Below the pieces are notes generated by a model. The model had not been told where the DNA came from. It did no database searches and worked only from the letters and a program-made list of their open reading frames with translations. From contig CANMKG010000003.1 of assembly GCA_947498505.1 (NCBI GenBank), positions 372,001 through 436,000 on the forward strand: a DNA stretch of 64,000 nt, read 5' to 3'. The DNA comes from an uncultured Maribacter sp. (lineage in GTDB: Bacteria > Bacteroidota > Bacteroidia > Flavobacteriales > Flavobacteriaceae). Below, in pieces: positions 52,638-61,096 of this stretch. How positions within the stretch are numbered: position 1 is the first letter of the stretch; each line of letters opens with the position of its first letter. Position numbers and translations under genes: made by a program.

Positions 52638-54290
52638 TTATTTCCAAAATAAAGAATACAGTACAACTAAAACAATCATTACTGCAAATGAACCAATGTT
52701 AAATGCAGGAGTTGTTTTAAATAATCCTTTTGTAAAAGGAATCCCTTTTTCGTCATCAGCACCTTTGTTTTGCATTAAACTAAGAATTACTATTACTATC
52801 ATAGTTAATACTGCGGTTAAACCCATTTGATCCATCCAGGGTAGGTCAACGAAAAATGCACTTGTAGACCAACCTTTAGGTGCTACTTTAAAGTACATAG
52901 CAATTGGAATAGACACTAATGCACCAGCGATTGCGGCTTTGTTTGTTGTTTTTTTCCAAAACAGTCCTAACATAAATACTGCTAAGATACCTGGACTTAC
53001 AATACCAGTATACTCTTGAATAAATTGGAAAGCTTGGTCTATACCACCTAATAGAGGAGCCATTATACATGCAATTAATAATGCAACACCAGCAGAAATT
53101 CTACCCATGTTAACGGTACTTTTATCACTTGCATTTTTGTTAATATATTGCTTATAAATGTCCATTGTAAAAATGGTAGATGTAGAGTTAAGCATAGATG
53201 CTAAAGAAGATACTATTGCAGCAGCAAGAGCAGCAAAAGCAACACCTTTTAATCCAGTAGGTAAAAATTGCAACAACCAAGGATAAGCTTTATCTGCTTG
53301 GTCAGCAGAAGGAAGGTTCTTTAAACCAGCTTCACCTAAACTTGCTAAAATTTCAGGATCATTAACCATAACGTAAGCTGCAATTCCAGGAACCACAACA
53401 ATAATTGGAATTATTAATTTTAAACCTGCAGCTAGTAAAATACCTTTTTGTGATTCTTTTAAAGACTTAGCGGCTAGCGTTCTTTGTATAATATATTGGT
53501 TGAATCCCCAATAGTAGAAGTTTGCAACCCATAAGCCTCCAACTAAAACTCCAATACCAGGTAAGTTTTTAAATTCAGGGTTAGATTTATCTAAAATCAT
53601 TGCGAATCTGTCTGGTGCGGCTTCATATATCGTAGACAAACCTGCCATAAAGCCTTCACCTCCTGAAACTGTATTTAATGCTAAGTAAGTTGTGACCAAA
53701 CCACCTAATACAAGAAAAACAACCTGTATAACGTCCGTCCAAGCAACTGCAGACAGACCACCATACAATGAGTATGCAGCAGCAAATAAAGCTAAACCAA
53801 TAACACCATACATCATAGGTATACCCATAATGGTTTCAAGAGCTAGCGAACCTAGATAAAGTACGGAAGCAAGATTAACAAAAACATATAAACCAATCCA
53901 AAAAACAGCTAATATTGTTTTTAAACTTGTTGAGAATCTTTTTTCAACAAATTCAGGTATGGTATATAATCCTTTTTCAATAAAAATTGGTAAAAAGTAC
54001 TTTCCTACTATGATTAAAGTTATTGCGGCCATCCACTCATAGGATGCTATTGCAAGGCCTAAAGCAAAACCAGAACCAGACATACCTATGAATTGTTCTG
54101 CTGATATATTTGCTGCAATTAGTGAGGCACCAATTGCCCACCACGGTAAAGATTTACTAGCTAAAAAGTAATCTTCGGCATTTTTTTGATGTCCTTTTTT
54201 ATCTCTGGAAACCCAAAGACCTACGCCCAGTATTAGAATCGCGTAAGCGACAAAAATAAAATAATCCCAAAATTCAAATGCTGATGTCAT
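52638..54290 (-). CDS. Sodium/solute symporter (SSS/SGLT family)
   Basis: This 550-residue inner-membrane transporter has about 13-14 membrane segments. Landmarks are DYFLASKSLPWWAIGASLIAANISAEQ, the GLYTIPEFVEKRFS block, and the middle SSS signature AAYSLYGGLSAVAWTDVIQ. The FAALAAAIVSSLASMLNSTSTIFTMDIY region is typical of sugar/solute SGLT-like members. It co-transports Na+ with an organic solute, probably a sugar, uptake being inferred. A good promoter match lies upstream. Confidence 0.93.
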   Translation of the reverse strand: MTSAFEFWDYFIFVAYAILILGVGLWVSRDKKGHQKNAEDYFLASKSLPWWAIGASLIAANISAEQFIGMSGSGFALGLAIASYEWMAAITLIIVGKYFLPIFIEKGLYTIPEFVEKRFSTSLKTILAVFWIGLYVFVNLASVLYLGSLALETIMGIPMMYGVIGLALFAAAYSLYGGLSAVAWTDVIQVVFLVLGGLVTTYLALNTVSGGEGFMAGLSTIYEAAPDRFAMILDKSNPEFKNLPGIGVLVGGLWVANFYYWGFNQYIIQRTLAAKSLKESQKGILLAAGLKLIIPIIVVVPGIAAYVMVNDPEILASLGEAGLKNLPSADQADKAYPWLLQFLPTGLKGVAFAALAAAIVSSLASMLNSTSTIFTMDIYKQYINKNASDKSTVNMGRISAGVALLIACIMAPLLGGIDQAFQFIQEYTGIVSPGILAVFMLGLFWKKTTNKAAIAGALVSIPIAMYFKVAPKGWSTSAFFVDLPWMDQMGLTAVLTMIVIVILSLMQNKGADDEKGIPFTKGLFKTTPAFNIGSFAVMIVLVVLYSLFWK

Positions 54291-54615
54291 AATTAAATGG
54301 TTGTTGGTTGATACGTTAAAATCATCATGAAATTAAACGTACAAAGTACAGGTTTTATGTGAAATACAAAATGATTTTAAGAATTCTTTTTGTGAGAAAT
54401 AATACATAAAAGCCTGCATTTGTCTCAAAAGTAAAAGAGAATTTAGGCATTTAATTTACCATTGAAATTGGGCGATAAAAATTATTGGAATATCGATTGT
54501 TTTTATACTCTGTTACTAAGATGATTAAAAATTAGACAGATTTAATTTTCAAAATAACTACTAGGAAACAATTATAATACTATATATTTAGTTGTAACAA
54601 ACACTACACAAATTA
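54291..54615. other. 325-bp divergent gap between SSS symporter and BaiN-type gene
   Basis: No gene is visible. It contains the symporter promoter candidate near its left end. Near its right end is TATATTTA (54583-54590), a weak -7-like box for the flavoprotein gene. The rest is AT-rich and featureless to the eye. Confidence 0.6.
54342..54369 (-). promoter_or_regulatory. Promoter candidate for the SSS symporter gene
   Basis: On the minus strand, TTG (54369-54367), an 18-nt spacer and TACTTTG (54348-54342) resemble the Bacteroidetes TTG/TAnnTTTG arrangement with one base fewer in the -7 box. The box sits 52 nt before the start at 54290. The -7 box lies within the inverted repeat GTAC-AAA-GTAC. 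Confidence 0.5.
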
Positions 54616-55893
54616 ATGTTCGATGTTATAATAATTGGAGGTGGTGCAGCTGGTTTTTTTGCTGCTATCCGTATTGCTGAAAATTCACCTAATTTAAAGG
54701 TGGCAATTCTGGAAAAAGGAAAGGGCGTTTTGGCTAAAGTTAAAGTGTCTGGAGGTGGACGATGTAATGTTACTCATGCAGAGTTTGATCCCAGAGAACT
54801 ATCTAAAAATTACCCAAGAGGTGAGAAAGAAATTCTTGGACCTTTTCATAAATTTTGTAGTGGAGATACGGTTGCTTTTTTTGAAGAAAGAGGGGTGCAG
54901 CTTAAAATTGAGGAAGATGGTAGAATGTTTCCTACTTCAAATTCGTCACAAACTATTATAGATTGTTTTTTAAATGAAGCCAGTAAACTTGGTATTCAGA
55001 TATTAAAACATAGTACCGTAACAAAACTTGCTCCTTCAAAAGAGGACAAAAATTTATGGAACGTAACCACAATAAAAGGTTCTTACAGCGCAAAAAAAGT
55101 GTTGGTTTGTTCTGGGAGCAGTCCAAAAGTTTGGGATATGCTCAAAAATCTAGGCCACTCCATTGTTAATCCTGTTCCCTCGTTATTTACGTTTAACATA
55201 AAGGATGACCGAATTTCTAAAATTCCAGGGGTAAGTACAAACGCCCGAGTAAAGGTTTATAAACAATCATTAAGTCAGTTAAAACTAAAAATCAAATTAA
55301 AAAGTCAAAGAGAAAGTGAAGCTCTTTTAGACTCAGAAGGTCCCGTTTTAATAACGCATTGGGGTTTAAGTGGTCCTGCAATTTTAAAGCTTTCGGCCTG
55401 GGGGGCAAATATATTACACGACTTAAAGTATAACTTTGTTATAAAAGTGAATTGGTTACCAGAATATCATAGTGAAGCGGTGTTACCACTACTTATGGAA
55501 ATTAAGGAAGTTGAAGTTAAAAAAACAGTGCTTAAAACTAAAGCTCTTGATATTCCAAGACGGTTATGGACAAATTTAGTTAGAGCAGCAGATATTCCAG
55601 AGCAGCTAAAATGGGCAGATGTATCTAAAGTTCAATTACAAGAATTGGCAAACCAACTTACCGACTGTAGATTTTTGGTAAATGGAAAAAGTACGTTTAA
55701 AGAAGAATTTGTTACTGCAGGAGGGGTGGATTTAAAGGAGATTAATTTTAAAACGTTTGAAAGTAAGATTCATAAAAATTTGTTTTTTGCAGGGGAGGTT
55801 ATTAATGTTGACGCCATCACTGGCGGATTTAACTTTCAAAATGCGTGGACAACAGGTTATTTAGCCGCCGAAGGTATTACCAAAGAAGTATAA
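54616..55893 (+). CDS. BaiN/HI0933-type NAD(P)/FAD-dependent oxidoreductase
   Basis: This 425-residue flavoprotein has the FAD-binding Rossmann motif DVIIIGGGAAGFFAA near the N-terminus, then KVSGGGRCNVTHA, and the C-terminal FAD block FFAGEVINVDAITGGFNFQNAWTTGY. These define the HI0933/BaiN family. Members' natural substrates are mostly unknown; some reduce bile-acid double bonds. Length is normal. The DUF1697 gene starts 3 nt after its stop. Confidence 0.93.
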   Translation: MFDVIIIGGGAAGFFAAIRIAENSPNLKVAILEKGKGVLAKVKVSGGGRCNVTHAEFDPRELSKNYPRGEKEILGPFHKFCSGDTVAFFEERGVQLKIEEDGRMFPTSNSSQTIIDCFLNEASKLGIQILKHSTVTKLAPSKEDKNLWNVTTIKGSYSAKKVLVCSGSSPKVWDMLKNLGHSIVNPVPSLFTFNIKDDRISKIPGVSTNARVKVYKQSLSQLKLKIKLKSQRESEALLDSEGPVLITHWGLSGPAILKLSAWGANILHDLKYNFVIKVNWLPEYHSEAVLPLLMEIKEVEVKKTVLKTKALDIPRRLWTNLVRAADIPEQLKWADVSKVQLQELANQLTDCRFLVNGKSTFKEEFVTAGGVDLKEINFKTFESKIHKNLFFAGEVINVDAITGGFNFQNAWTTGYLAAEGITKEV

Positions 55894-55896
55894 ACA

Positions 55897-56436
55897 ATGA
55901 ACACATATATAGGATTATTGCGTGGAATTAATGTAGGAGGTCATAAAAAAATTAAAATGGCTGATTTACGAGAAATGTTGAATAAGCTCAACTTTTCAGA
56001 GGTTCAAACCTATATACAAAGTGGAAATATTGTATTTAAAACCTCGGAAGTAAATAAGGCAGAATTGGAATCAACCATTAAAAAAGAAATAGCAAAGACC
56101 TTTGGTTTTGAAGTTCCAGTTTTGGTTAAGTCTCGAGAAGAAATCGTTAGTATCGTTGAAGAAAATTTATATATAAAAGATGAAAATTTAGAGCCTTCAA
56201 TGTTATATTTTACATTATTGCATAAAATGCCCAGTGATGATGCTCTTCAACAGTTTAGGGAAATACATTTTGATAATGAAGTTTTTTCTATGGGAAACCA
56301 TGTAGTCTACCTTGCATATAAATTAGGAGCTAGTAAAGCTAAGCGAGATAACAATTTTATTGAGAAAAAATTAAAGGTTTCAGCAACTACTAGAAATCTT
56401 AGAACAATGCAAAAACTCGTGGAGTTATCTAGTTAA
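55897..56436 (+). CDS. DUF1697 family protein
   Basis: This 179-residue protein has the DUF1697 start YIGLLRGINVGGHKKIKMADLR and QTYIQSGNIVFKTSE, and the terminal ATTRNLRTMQKL block. The family has an alpha/beta fold of unknown function. It probably shares a transcript with the flavoprotein. Its 3' end overlaps the convergent TspO gene by 8 bp. Confidence 0.9.
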   Translation: MNTYIGLLRGINVGGHKKIKMADLREMLNKLNFSEVQTYIQSGNIVFKTSEVNKAELESTIKKEIAKTFGFEVPVLVKSREEIVSIVEENLYIKDENLEPSMLYFTLLHKMPSDDALQQFREIHFDNEVFSMGNHVVYLAYKLGASKAKRDNNFIEKKLKVSATTRNLRTMQKLVELSS

Positions 56437-56902
56437 GCATCCAAATTTTATAATTTAACACAGTAGCAAAACAAAGCCACATTAAATACGGAACAAGCAA
56501 GTAGGCGGCAATTTTATTCACAATTTTAAACCACTTAATGGTGAAAAGTAGCATAACTATTAGCCCAATAATAACTAGTAACGCCAAAAAAGGTTTTTTT
56601 AATCCAAAGAAAACAATACTCCAAGCAGCATTTAGCAATAGTTGAAAAACAAAATGGTAAAGTGCTGTTTTTACCCATTTGTGGTGTAAACCACGTAACC
56701 ACACTAGTCCTGCAGAAATGCCCATTAATACATAAAGTACTGTCCAAACTGGAGCAAAAATAGTGTTTGGAGGATTAAAACTAGGCTTATTCAACGTAAC
56801 GTACCAAGTGTTTACAGCACTTTGAGTAACAGAGCTTGATACAAACCCTATAACTAAACAAACTACTATTGAAAACGTTATGTAAAGAATCTTTTTTTTC
56901 AA
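56429..56902 (-). CDS. TspO/MBR family membrane protein
   Basis: This 157-residue protein has five membrane segments and the TspO pattern WYVTLNKPSFNPPNTIFAPVWTVLYVLMGISAGLVW with a later NAAWSIVFFGLKKP. Family members bind porphyrins and steroids and take part in stress responses. The start is TTG 56902 (MKKKILYITF); no ATG lies upstream in frame. The 3' end overlaps the DUF1697 gene. Confidence 0.92.
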   Translation of the reverse strand: MKKKILYITFSIVVCLVIGFVSSSVTQSAVNTWYVTLNKPSFNPPNTIFAPVWTVLYVLMGISAGLVWLRGLHHKWVKTALYHFVFQLLLNAAWSIVFFGLKKPFLALLVIIGLIVMLLFTIKWFKIVNKIAAYLLVPYLMWLCFATVLNYKIWMLN

Positions 56903-56972
56903 AATGGTTTAGGTGAAAGCTCTAAAATAATGAATTATTTTAATTAGAACCATGCTAAAAGTTATCTTTGCA

Positions 56973-56980
56973 AAAACTAA
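56973..56980 (+). promoter_or_regulatory. -7 box immediately upstream of mvaD
   Basis: TATCTTTG is a full match to TAnnTTTG and sits 7 nt before the mvaD ATG at 56988. If it works as usual, transcription would begin at or within a few bases of the start codon. It argues against the alternative upstream ATG at 56952, which would lie before the promoter. Confidence 0.5.
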
Positions 56981-56987
56981 AATCTTC

Positions 56988-58070
56988 ATGACCGAAATAG
57001 ACTTTGTTCCTTCGGCGTATACGCAAACTATAGCAACAGGAAAAGTAACTTGTAAAGCCCCAAGTAATATTGCATTGATAAAATATTGGGGGAAAAAGAA
57101 AAATCAAATTCCGGCTAACCCTTCAATTAGTTTTACGTTAGATGCATGTGCAACTACAACAAGTTTAAGCTATAATAAGTTAGAACAACCAATCAACGGT
57201 TTTTCGTTTGACTTAATGTTTGAAGGAAAATCTAAAGAAGATTTTAAACCCAAAATTGAAACTTTTTTTCAGCGAATAATTCAATATGTACCTTTTTTAA
57301 AAGAGTATCATTTTAGTATTGAAACTTCAAATTCTTTTCCGCATAGCAGTGGTATTGCATCTTCGGCAAGTGGAATGGCAGCTTTGGCTTTTTGTTTGGT
57401 TGAGATTGAAAAACTGCTAAATCCGGATATGGGAAATGACTTTATGATACAAAAAGCTTCTTTTTTAGCACGCTTAGGTTCTGGTAGTGCTGCAAGAAGT
57501 ATTGAAGGTAGTTTGGTTCAATGGGGAATTCATAATAAAATAGAGAACTCGTCAGATTTATATGCTATTAAGTATCCATATAAAGTACATAGTGTATTTA
57601 CAAATTATCATGATACTATACTATTGGTTGATAAAGGGCAAAAGACAGTTAGCAGTTCAGTTGGTCACAACCTAATGCACAATCATCCTTTTGCTGAAAA
57701 CCGTTTTAAACAAGCCAATGATAATTTAGAAAAAATTAAAAAAATATTTGCAGAGGGCGATTTAAAAAAGTTTATAGAAATAGTAGAAAGCGAGGCACTT
57801 ACATTGCACGCAATGATGATGACAAGTCTACCATATTATATTTTAATGAAGCCAAATACACTGCAAATAATTAATGAAATATGGAGTTTTAGAGCAGCTA
57901 CTGGAAGCAATGTTTGCTTTACCCTAGATGCTGGCGCAAATGTACATGTGCTGTATCCAGAGTCTGAAAAAGAAATTGTGTATCAGTTTATTAAAGACCA
58001 GCTAGTTGTATTTTGTGAAAACGGGCAGTATATTTGCGATCGAATTGGATTTGGAGCAAAAAATAAATAA
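56988..58070 (+). CDS. mvaD: Diphosphomevalonate decarboxylase
   Basis: This 360-residue GHMP-fold enzyme converts mevalonate diphosphate to isopentenyl diphosphate. Family blocks are APSNIALIKYWGKK, IPANPSISFTLD, and the ATP loop FPHSSGIASSASGMAALA, with SGSAARSIEG and TLDAGANVHVLYP. I chose ATG 56988 (MTEIDFVPSAYTQ); the 12-residue longer reading from 56952 overlaps a promoter box. With the mevalonate kinase that follows, it supports a mevalonate route rather than MEP. Confidence 0.93.
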   Translation: MTEIDFVPSAYTQTIATGKVTCKAPSNIALIKYWGKKKNQIPANPSISFTLDACATTTSLSYNKLEQPINGFSFDLMFEGKSKEDFKPKIETFFQRIIQYVPFLKEYHFSIETSNSFPHSSGIASSASGMAALAFCLVEIEKLLNPDMGNDFMIQKASFLARLGSGSAARSIEGSLVQWGIHNKIENSSDLYAIKYPYKVHSVFTNYHDTILLVDKGQKTVSSSVGHNLMHNHPFAENRFKQANDNLEKIKKIFAEGDLKKFIEIVESEALTLHAMMMTSLPYYILMKPNTLQIINEIWSFRAATGSNVCFTLDAGANVHVLYPESEKEIVYQFIKDQLVVFCENGQYICDRIGFGAKNK

Positions 58071-58161
58071 CGAGAATTATAATTTATCAACAAAAAGAGC
58101 GTTTTTTCCTACAAACGGGATTTGTGAATATAATGTTCAATTAGATTTTGTTGTTTGTAAT

Positions 58162-58198
58162 GCCTATCTTTAATATAATAGGCGTTTTTGAAAGATAG
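58162..58198 (+). other. Overlapping alternative hairpins between mvaD and mevalonate kinase gene
   Basis: GCCTAT (58162-58167) can pair with ATAGGC (58178-58183), which is followed by GTTTTT and looks like a weak terminator. CTATCTTT (58164-58171) can instead pair with AAAGATAG (58191-58198). The two structures share bases and exclude each other. A TATCTTTA -7-like box (58165-58172) is within the same stretch. Confidence 0.4.
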
Positions 58199-58229
58199 AT
58201 TATAGTTAAATATTAAAATAGCTAGCAAA

Positions 58230-59168
58230 GTGAAGGGGCCATTATTTTATTCTAAAATATTACTTTTTGGAGAATACGGAATCATTAAAGATTCTAAGGG
58301 ACTTTCTATACCCTATAATTTTTTCAAAGGAGCATTAAAGATGGATAATAACTCATCGGAAAATGCTAAAGAGTCCAATAAATATTTAAGTGAGTTTGCT
58401 ACATATTTAGAGGAACTCCAAAGTAAAGAACCAAATTTGGTAAGTTTTGATTTTGCAACACTAAAAAAAGATGTTACCAACGGAATGTATTTTGACAGTT
58501 CTATTCCTCAAGGTTATGGTGTTGGTAGTAGCGGAGCGTTAGTAGCTGCAATATATGATAAGTACGCAAAAGATAAAATTACTGTTCTTGAAAATTTAAC
58601 GAGAGAAAAGTTGCTTAAGCTTAAAGCGGTTTTTGGTAAAATGGAATCTTTTTTTCACGGAAAGTCATCCGGTTTGGATCCGTTAAATAGTTATTTAAGT
58701 TTACCTATTCTTATTAATTCCAAAGATAATATTGAGTCTACAAGTATCCCTTCTCAGAATAAAGAAGGTAAGGGTGCAGTATTTTTATTAGATAGTGGTA
58801 TTGTTGGAGAAACCGCTCCTATGGTACAGCTATTTATGGAAAAAATGAAGAACGATGGTTTTAGAAGCATGCTTAAGGATCAGTTTATAAAACATACTGA
58901 TGCTTGCGTTGAAGATTTTATAAACGGAAATGTAAAATCGCTTTTCGGAAATTTAAAACAACTTTCTCATGTAGTTTTAAATAATTTTAAGCCGATGATT
59001 CCTTCAAAATTTCATCAGTTATGGCAACAAGGTATTGAGTCTAATGACTATTACCTTAAACTTTGTGGCTCTGGAGGTGGAGGTTATATTTTAGGATTTA
59101 CACAGGATCTTGAAAAAGCTAAAAAGGCTTTAAAAGAATATCAATTAGAAGTGGTTTACAACTTCTAA
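58230..59168 (+). CDS. Mevalonate kinase (GHMP family)
   Basis: This 312-residue kinase phosphorylates mevalonate. The N-terminal block KGPLFYSKILLFGEYGIIKDSKGL and the phosphate-binding loop SSIPQGYGVGSSGALVAA are visible, as are the HGKSSGLDPLNSYLS and C-terminal CGSGGGGYILGF blocks. The start is GTG 58230, which gives the expected N-terminus. It is followed 10 nt later by the prenyltransferase gene. Specificity for mevalonate over phosphomevalonate is inferred from context. Confidence 0.85.
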   Translation: MKGPLFYSKILLFGEYGIIKDSKGLSIPYNFFKGALKMDNNSSENAKESNKYLSEFATYLEELQSKEPNLVSFDFATLKKDVTNGMYFDSSIPQGYGVGSSGALVAAIYDKYAKDKITVLENLTREKLLKLKAVFGKMESFFHGKSSGLDPLNSYLSLPILINSKDNIESTSIPSQNKEGKGAVFLLDSGIVGETAPMVQLFMEKMKNDGFRSMLKDQFIKHTDACVEDFINGNVKSLFGNLKQLSHVVLNNFKPMIPSKFHQLWQQGIESNDYYLKLCGSGGGGYILGFTQDLEKAKKALKEYQLEVVYNF

Positions 59169-59178
59169 ACATACGCAA

Positions 59179-60084
59179 ATGCTTTCCAGAAAAAACAAAC
59201 TCTTACTTCTTAAGTTGTTGAGTTTGTTCTCTATAGTTAGAGGGTATAATGTGCTCATGATTTGTTTAGCACAATATATAGCTTCTATTTATATTTTAGC
59301 TCCGCATATACCTGTACGAGATGTAATTTTTGACCTAGAACTTTTTGTAATTGTTTTAGCGTCCGCATTGGTAATAGCTGCGGGATATATAATTAATAAT
59401 TTTTACGATTCCGAAAAGGATCTTATTAATAAACCAACCAAAAGTATGTTAGATAGGTTGGTAAGTCAACGAAAGAAATTATCGGCGTATTTTGTTTTAA
59501 ACTTTTTTGCGGCCTTTTTTGCTAGTTATGTTTCGTTTAAAGCGGTACTCTTTTTTTCTGCATATATTTTTGGTATTTGGTTTTATTCTCATAAGCTTAA
59601 AAAGGTGCCCTTTATAGGTAATTTTGTCTCTGCTACATTAGCAATTACTCCTTTTTTTGCTGTTTTTGTGTATTACAGAAACTTTGATACCGTAATTTTT
59701 GTGCACGCTACATTTCTTTTTCTTTTGATTTTAGTGCGTGAAATGATTAAAGATCTAGAGAATATTGCTGGCGATATGGCGCAGAACTATAAAACTATTC
59801 CCATACTATACGGCATTAAAGTATCCAAAATAGGAATAACTATTCTGGTACTTTTAACGCTGATGCCTTCTTTTTTATTAATAACCTATTTTGATGTAGG
59901 GTATATGTACCTATATTTTATTGGATGTATGTTTTTACTCATATTGTTTTTAATAATGCTTTGGAAAGCTAAAACTAAGATGCACTATGTGGGGCTTCAT
60001 AACATTTTAAAATTGATAATTATTGTTGGGGTTTTCAGTATATTGCTAGTAGATATACACCTAGTTTTAAACAGATTTTTATAG
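59179..60084 (+). CDS. UbiA-family prenyltransferase
   Basis: This 301-residue membrane protein has about eight segments and the two Asp-rich sites of UbiA enzymes: NNFYDSEKDLINKP and REMIKDLENIAGDMAQNYKTIP. It transfers a prenyl chain to an acceptor. Related flavobacterial proteins are often named geranylgeranylglycerol-phosphate geranylgeranyltransferase, but acceptor specificity is not readable. Its position after mevalonate-pathway genes fits use of their product. Its stop abuts the nitrilase start. Confidence 0.88.
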   Translation: MLSRKNKLLLLKLLSLFSIVRGYNVLMICLAQYIASIYILAPHIPVRDVIFDLELFVIVLASALVIAAGYIINNFYDSEKDLINKPTKSMLDRLVSQRKKLSAYFVLNFFAAFFASYVSFKAVLFFSAYIFGIWFYSHKLKKVPFIGNFVSATLAITPFFAVFVYYRNFDTVIFVHATFLFLLILVREMIKDLENIAGDMAQNYKTIPILYGIKVSKIGITILVLLTLMPSFLLITYFDVGYMYLYFIGCMFLLILFLIMLWKAKTKMHYVGLHNILKLIIIVGVFSILLVDIHLVLNRFL

Positions 60085-61035
60085 ATGGAGAACCTTTTAA
60101 AAGTGGCTATGGCGCAAATAGCCCCTGTTTGGCTTGATAAAAAAGCCACTCTTGAAAAAATTAAACAAACAGTAATTGAAGCTTCAAATGAAAACGTTGA
60201 GCTAGTTGTGTTTGGAGAAGCATTATTACCCGGATATCCTTTTTGGTTAGCACTTACTGATGGTGCCAAATGGGACTTAAAAGTAAACAAAGAAATTCAT
60301 GCGCATTATACACGTAATGCTATTCAAATTGAAGCGGGTGAGTTAGACTCACTTTGTGCATTATCCAAAGAAAAAAACATTGCTATTTATTTAGGAATAA
60401 TGGAACGGGCAAAAAATCGTGGTGGCCATAGTTTGTATTGTTCTTTGGTATATATAAATCAAAATGGAGAAATAAAATCGGTACACAGAAAATTACAACC
60501 AACTTATGATGAAAGACTTACCTGGGCACCAGGAGATGGAAATGGTTTACAAGTGCACAACTTAAAACGATTTACAGTTGGAGGTTTAAACTGTTGGGAA
60601 AATTGGATGCCACTACCAAGAACAGCTTTGTATGGTCTTGGCGAGAATTTACATATTGCAGTATGGCCGGGGAGCGATTATAATACAAAAGATATTACAA
60701 GGTTTATTGCTAGAGAATCTCGTAGTTATGTAATATCAGTTTCTTCATTAATGAAAAAAGAAGATTTTCCAGCGCACACACCGCATATTGATAAGATTGT
60801 TAAAGAATCTCCCGAGGTTTTAGCAAACGGGGGCTCATGTATTGCTGGTCCAGATGGGGAATGGTTAGTTGAACCTGTTTTGCATAAAGAAGGATTAATA
60901 TATCAGTCGTTAGATTTTAATAGAGTGTATGAGGAGCGTCAAAATTTTGATGTAGTTGGTCATTATTCAAGGCCTGATGTTACTAAACTTACCGTAAATC
61001 GAGAAAGGCAGTCGACGGTGCATTTTACAGATTGA
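60085..61035 (+). CDS. Nitrilase-family carbon-nitrogen hydrolase
   Basis: This 316-residue protein has the Glu-Lys-Cys catalytic triad of the nitrilase superfamily: E in VVFGEALLPGYPFW, K in HRKLQPTYDERLTWAPGDG, and C in GGLNCWENWMPLPRTALY. The CWEN.MPL pattern is that of true nitrilases (nitrile to acid plus ammonia) rather than amidases. It begins the base after the prenyltransferase stop, so the two are probably translationally coupled. Its link to isoprenoid synthesis is unclear. Confidence 0.92.
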   Translation: MENLLKVAMAQIAPVWLDKKATLEKIKQTVIEASNENVELVVFGEALLPGYPFWLALTDGAKWDLKVNKEIHAHYTRNAIQIEAGELDSLCALSKEKNIAIYLGIMERAKNRGGHSLYCSLVYINQNGEIKSVHRKLQPTYDERLTWAPGDGNGLQVHNLKRFTVGGLNCWENWMPLPRTALYGLGENLHIAVWPGSDYNTKDITRFIARESRSYVISVSSLMKKEDFPAHTPHIDKIVKESPEVLANGGSCIAGPDGEWLVEPVLHKEGLIYQSLDFNRVYEERQNFDVVGHYSRPDVTKLTVNRERQSTVHFTD

Positions 61036-61073
61036 TTTTATAAGGGATTAAAGCAAAGACAAATGCAAATCGC

Positions 61074-61081
61074 TACCTTTG
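61074..61081 (+). promoter_or_regulatory. Possible -7 box for the pseudouridine synthase gene
   Basis: TACCTTTG matches TAnnTTTG, 15 nt before ATG 61097. A -33 TTG is not found at the right distance. It lies after the nitrilase stop, consistent with a separate unit. Confidence 0.4.
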
Positions 61082-61096
61082 CCGAAAATTAGAAAC

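Noticed and set aside
56952-56987. Longer N-terminus for MvaD from ATG 56952
   Set aside because: It contains a strong -7 box, and the residues do not resemble the family start, which fits MTEIDFVPSAYTQ.
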